A DNA stretch of 8,305 nucleotides from NCBI GenBank assembly GCA_003646935.1, contig QMLW01000063.1:1-8305 (forward strand), read 5' to 3'. The DNA comes from Deltaproteobacteria bacterium. Its GTDB lineage: Bacteria; Desulfobacterota; DSM-4660; Desulfatiglandales; B25-G16. Under the pieces are notes generated by a model. That model saw only the letters and a list, made by a program, of their open reading frames with translations. It ran no database searches and was not told the DNA's origin. Positions 6,006-8,305 of this stretch are shown piece after piece; within the stretch, counting starts at the first letter, position 1, and each line of letters begins with the position of its first letter. The translations under genes were made by a program, and so were the position numbers.

Positions 6006-7919
6006 TCAGGAGGGCTGAGTATCCTCAGTAGGCTCTTCTTCCTGTTCTGGGGTGTCGGCGGATTCAGCAGTTTCGGTGCCCTCAGTATCTGGATTCTCTT
6101 CATCTTTCTGAAAACTGAGGCTGCCATCGGCCTCTATCTTCTCCTTTATGAGCATCCCAACGTTGGAGGAAACCTCGTTTGCGCTGCTCTTGTAATCGTC
6201 ATAAATGTCTTTGAATTCTTTATCCTGAAGTTTTTTTAACGAGAGGCCGATCTTTTTCTCGTCCCTGGAGACGTTCACCACTAGGCTCTGTATGACATCA
6301 TCGATCTGAAATTTCCCCAGAGAGGACTTAGACTTACCCTTACCTATCTCAGAGGTATGGATTAGGCCCTCGATACCTTCTTCTAGCTCTACGAATACGC
6401 CGAAGTCGGTAATATTGGTGACTTTTCCCGTGACCTTTGTGCCCACCTTGTATTTTTCAGGGATCTGCTCCCACGGGTCCGGCGCCAGTTGTTTTATCCC
6501 CAGGGAAAAACGTTCGTTTCCCTTATCAATGGCGAGCACTTTCGCCTGCACCTCATCACCCTTTTTATAGAGCTCGGAGGGATGTTTGACCTTCTGGGTC
6601 CAGGATATATCCGAGATGTGTACGAGCCCGTCGATGTCATCATCAATGCCGATAAAGAGCCCAAAATCGGTTATATTTTTTATACGGCCCTCAATAATGG
6701 TACCCACGGGATACTTTTCTCCAATGAGATCCCAGGGATTGGGCTTTACCTGTTTCATTCCCAGTGATACCCTCTTGTTGCCGGTATCTAGATTGAGAAC
6801 AACCGCCTCAACAGACTCGCCGATACTGACCACCTGGGAGGGGTGTTTGATTTTCTTGGTCCACGACATCTCTGAAATATGGATTAAACCCTCTACCCCC
6901 TCTTCAATCTCCACAAACGCGCCGTAATCGGTGAGATTTACGACGTTCCCCGTAACCTTATGGCCAACGGGGTATCTGGTGGACGCATCGGTCCAAGGAT
7001 CGGGCTTGAGTTGTTTGAGCCCCAAGGAAACTCTTTCCCTCTCCCTATCGAAATGAATGATCTTTACCGTGATTTCGTCCCCGATATTGAATAGCGTAGA
7101 GGGATGAGAGACCCTCCCCCAGGACATATCCGTTATATGAAGAAGGCCATCTATGCCGCCGAGATCTATGAAGAGCCCGTAGTCGGTGATATTCTTGACG
7201 GTACCTTCTACTACTGCACCCTCCTCTATAAGCGCGAGGGTCTTGGCCTTCAGTTTCATTCTCTCGGCCTCGAGAATGGCCCTTCGAGACACAATGATAT
7301 TGTTTCTTCTTTTGTTGTACTTTAGGATTTTTAGCTCCAGTTCCCGGCCTACGAGGGAGTCGAGATCCCTAATGGGATGAAGATCGATCTGGGAGCCGGG
7401 TAAGAAGGCAGGGAGACCTATGTCGACTGAAAGGCCGCCTTTCACCCTGTACATCACCTTTCCTTGGATAGTGCCGTCTTCCCTGTATACATCCCTCACA
7501 TGATCCCATACCTTTATCTTTTTCGCCTTTTCCATGGACAAGGTCACAAGCCCTTCGTCGTCTTCCTTTCTCTCCAGTACTACATCAACCTCATCCCCAA
7601 CATTTGCCGTGACCTTTCCCCCTGAATCCTTAAACTCCGAGATAGGGATTATACCTTCTGATTTATAGCCGATATCCACGAGCACATGGTCCTCATCGAT
7701 CTTGATAATCTCTCCTCTGGTCAACTCGCCTTCCTGGATTTGTCTTAGGCTCCTCTCGTACATCTTTTCCATATCGATTTGTTCTGGCTCTTCGACCTTG
7801 CCACCGAGATCATCAGGATGATCAGTCTCCTTGGCATCAGAATCCACTGCCTCTTGTTCTCCCGCCTTGTCCTTTTCGTCCTTTATTTCCTCTTTTATTT
7901 CATCTATTTGTTCACCCAT
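6006..7919 (-). CDS. rpsA: 30S ribosomal protein S1, six S1 domains
   Basis: S1 binds mRNA on the small ribosomal subunit and helps start translation of structured messages. The 637-residue product has six S1 (OB-fold) repeats at roughly 66-131, 148-213, 234-303, 319-390, 406-477 and 493-562. The later ones show the repeated pattern NITDxGxFxxLxxGIxGLxHxSxxSW, with HPSxL and RxSLGxKQ following in repeats 3-5. It is longer than E. coli S1 (557) because of a charged, acidic N-terminal extension (about 1-50) and an acidic Glu/Thr-rich tail (about 605-637). The start at 7919 has GAGGGGG 10 bases upstream; Met50 or Met53, which would remove the extension, have no comparable SD. A structured leader and promoter lie upstream, and sppA follows after 76 bases. 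Confidence 0.97.
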   Translation of the reverse strand: MGEQIDEIKEEIKDEKDKAGEQEAVDSDAKETDHPDDLGGKVEEPEQIDMEKMYERSLRQIQEGELTRGEIIKIDEDHVLVDIGYKSEGIIPISEFKDSGGKVTANVGDEVDVVLERKEDDEGLVTLSMEKAKKIKVWDHVRDVYREDGTIQGKVMYRVKGGLSVDIGLPAFLPGSQIDLHPIRDLDSLVGRELELKILKYNKRRNNIIVSRRAILEAERMKLKAKTLALIEEGAVVEGTVKNITDYGLFIDLGGIDGLLHITDMSWGRVSHPSTLFNIGDEITVKIIHFDRERERVSLGLKQLKPDPWTDASTRYPVGHKVTGNVVNLTDYGAFVEIEEGVEGLIHISEMSWTKKIKHPSQVVSIGESVEAVVLNLDTGNKRVSLGMKQVKPNPWDLIGEKYPVGTIIEGRIKNITDFGLFIGIDDDIDGLVHISDISWTQKVKHPSELYKKGDEVQAKVLAIDKGNERFSLGIKQLAPDPWEQIPEKYKVGTKVTGKVTNITDFGVFVELEEGIEGLIHTSEIGKGKSKSSLGKFQIDDVIQSLVVNVSRDEKKIGLSLKKLQDKEFKDIYDDYKSSANEVSSNVGMLIKEKIEADGSLSFQKDEENPDTEGTETAESADTPEQEEEPTEDTQPS

Positions 7920-7929
7920 TAACCTTTGT

Positions 7930-7936
7930 CCCCCTC
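7930..7936 (-). promoter_or_regulatory. Ribosome binding site of rpsA
   Basis: GAGGGGG on the minus strand lies 10 bases before the ATG, somewhat further than usual. AAAGG closer to the start (about 7923-7927) could also pair weakly. The SD falls 14 bases after the last stem of the leader, so folding there could affect its accessibility. Confidence 0.5.
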
Positions 7937-7950
7937 ATAGATAGATTTTT

Positions 7951-8115
7951 ATTCGCCTTTGTTAGAATCCCCTTCGGTTTGCCGCAGGTTACCATAACAA
8001 GGCGAATCGCGCCGAAGCTAATAAAAAGAAGGCTGCTTCGGCGCAATTTTGTTCACGATACCCTGCAGAGACTCGCGATACTCGCATTGAACTCGCCGAA
8101 AGTCTCAAAGCAGGG
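7951..8115 (-). promoter_or_regulatory. Structured 5' leader of rpsA with three stem-loops
   Basis: In transcript order, three inverted repeats follow one another without overlap. Stem A pairs 8061-8066 with 8110-8115 (CCCTGC/GCAGGG) and 8068-8073 with 8101-8106 (GAGACT/AGTCTC). Stem B pairs 8009-8018 with 8035-8044 (GCGCCGAAGC/GCTTCGGCGC, perfect 10 bp), with an RNA loop of AGCCUUCUUUUUAUUA. Stem C pairs 7951-7964 with 7995-8007 (ATTCGCCTTTGTTA and its inverse, one base bulged), ending just before the SD. A U-tract does not follow B or C on the minus strand, so these are not simple terminators. A leader that controls rpsA, possibly through S1 itself, is the favoured reading; a dispersed repeat element inserted upstream of rpsA is the alternative. 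Confidence 0.5.
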
Positions 8116-8133
8116 AGCTTCTTTAAAAGACAT
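8053..8133 (-). CDS. Possible 26-codon leader ORF upstream of rpsA (doubtful)
   Basis: ATG at 8133 opens a frame reading MSFKEAPCFETFGEFNASI and a further seven residues to TGA at 8055-8053. It starts almost at the predicted transcription start, has no SD, and lies across stem A. Such a frame could act as a leader peptide, but random open frames of this size are common and no family is recognised. Confidence 0.15.
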   Translation of the reverse strand: MSFKEAPCFETFGEFNASIASLCRVS

Positions 8134-8141
8134 AAATTGTT

Positions 8142-8170
8142 CTTATAACAGAATTATTATTAAACTTCAA
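8142..8170 (-). promoter_or_regulatory. rpsA: Predicted sigma-70 promoter of rpsA, extended -10
   Basis: On the minus strand, TTGAAG (8170-8165), a 17-base spacer, and TATAAG (8147-8142), which is preceded by TGT to give an extended -10 (TGnTATAAG). The -10 matches 5 of 6 and the -35 4 of 6, with ideal spacing. The upstream 8171-8200 stretch is A-rich on the minus strand, like an UP element. Transcription would start near 8135, giving a leader of about 215 nt. Confidence 0.55.
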
Positions 8171-8305
8171 TCATTTATTTTTTCCCAAAATCCGAGATTG
8201 ATTTTATGCAAATTGGTGTGTCTTGGCGTTTCAGCCTGAAAAAACAATCTATAGATCAAAAATATATATCACCTTTAATGCATTTGGCCCATCTCTTTAT
8301 TTTCA
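8171..8305. other. A+T-rich end of window, no supported gene
   Basis: I see no complete gene here. Two minus-strand frames run in from the right edge for 9 and 15 codons before stopping (ending ...EMGQMH and ...CIKGDIYF); either could be the last residues of a gene beyond the window, but neither can be supported. A short palindrome TTTCAG-C-CTGAAA lies at 8229-8241. Confidence 0.4.

Noticed and set aside
8009..8044. Stem B as a rho-independent terminator
   Set aside because: On the minus strand no U-tract follows the stem. On the plus strand AATTTTG follows, but no plus-strand gene needs terminating there.
8071..8096. Three copies of ACTCGC as a tandem repeat
   Set aside because: The spacing is irregular (9 and 11 bases) and the copies are short; they fall within the loop of stem A, and no further structure supports an array.
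7979..8239. An 86-residue plus-strand open frame upstream of rpsA
   Set aside because: It runs antisense through the rpsA promoter and leader stems, has no SD, and is rich in Arg/Lys/Leu as expected from reading the hairpins.

Overview
This window looks like an ordinary chromosomal segment of a Gram-negative bacterium. The best guess is Desulfobacterota (the former Deltaproteobacteria) or a close relative. That guess rests on the gene content (an extended S1 protein followed by a short SppA, a sigma-54 two-component pair, a YciO-like protein) and on the style of the intergenic repeats (a CCGG-rich palindromic element and degenerate 'GAACCT' heptamer arrays). It was not tested by any search.

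Layout. From 1 to 2963, on the minus strand, a membrane histidine kinase is followed 17 bases downstream by a sigma-54-dependent response regulator. The last codon or codons of the regulator lie beyond the left edge. Positions 2964-3424 form a 461-base patchwork with no convincing intact gene: two oppositely oriented arrays of a degenerate 7-8 bp unit, a multi-hairpin palindromic repeat, and a possible N-terminal scrap of a four-helix-bundle protein gene. A prepilin peptidase gene (3425-4192, minus) and a YciO/TsaC-family gene (4437-5024, plus) diverge from a 244-base spacer that carries a perfect 23-bp dyad. The YciO-like gene then meets sppA (5021-5929, minus) tail to tail, with the stop codons overlapping. 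Upstream of sppA on the same strand is rpsA (6006-7919), a six-domain ribosomal protein S1 with acidic extensions at both ends. The last 386 bases hold the rpsA upstream region: a good extended -10 promoter and a leader of about 215 nt that can form three consecutive stem-loops, with one mutually exclusive alternative pairing.

How the genes work together. The kinase and regulator form one signalling pair. The kinase should phosphorylate Asp54 of the regulator, which would then activate sigma-54 RNA polymerase at targets not visible here. The prepilin peptidase matures type IV pilin-like or type II secretion pseudopilin precursors; a link to the two-component pair is only suggested by proximity. 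rpsA and sppA (76 bases apart) are probably cotranscribed.

No convincing new multi-gene system is present. The observations most worth following up are the structured rpsA leader and the repeat patchwork at 2964-3424.
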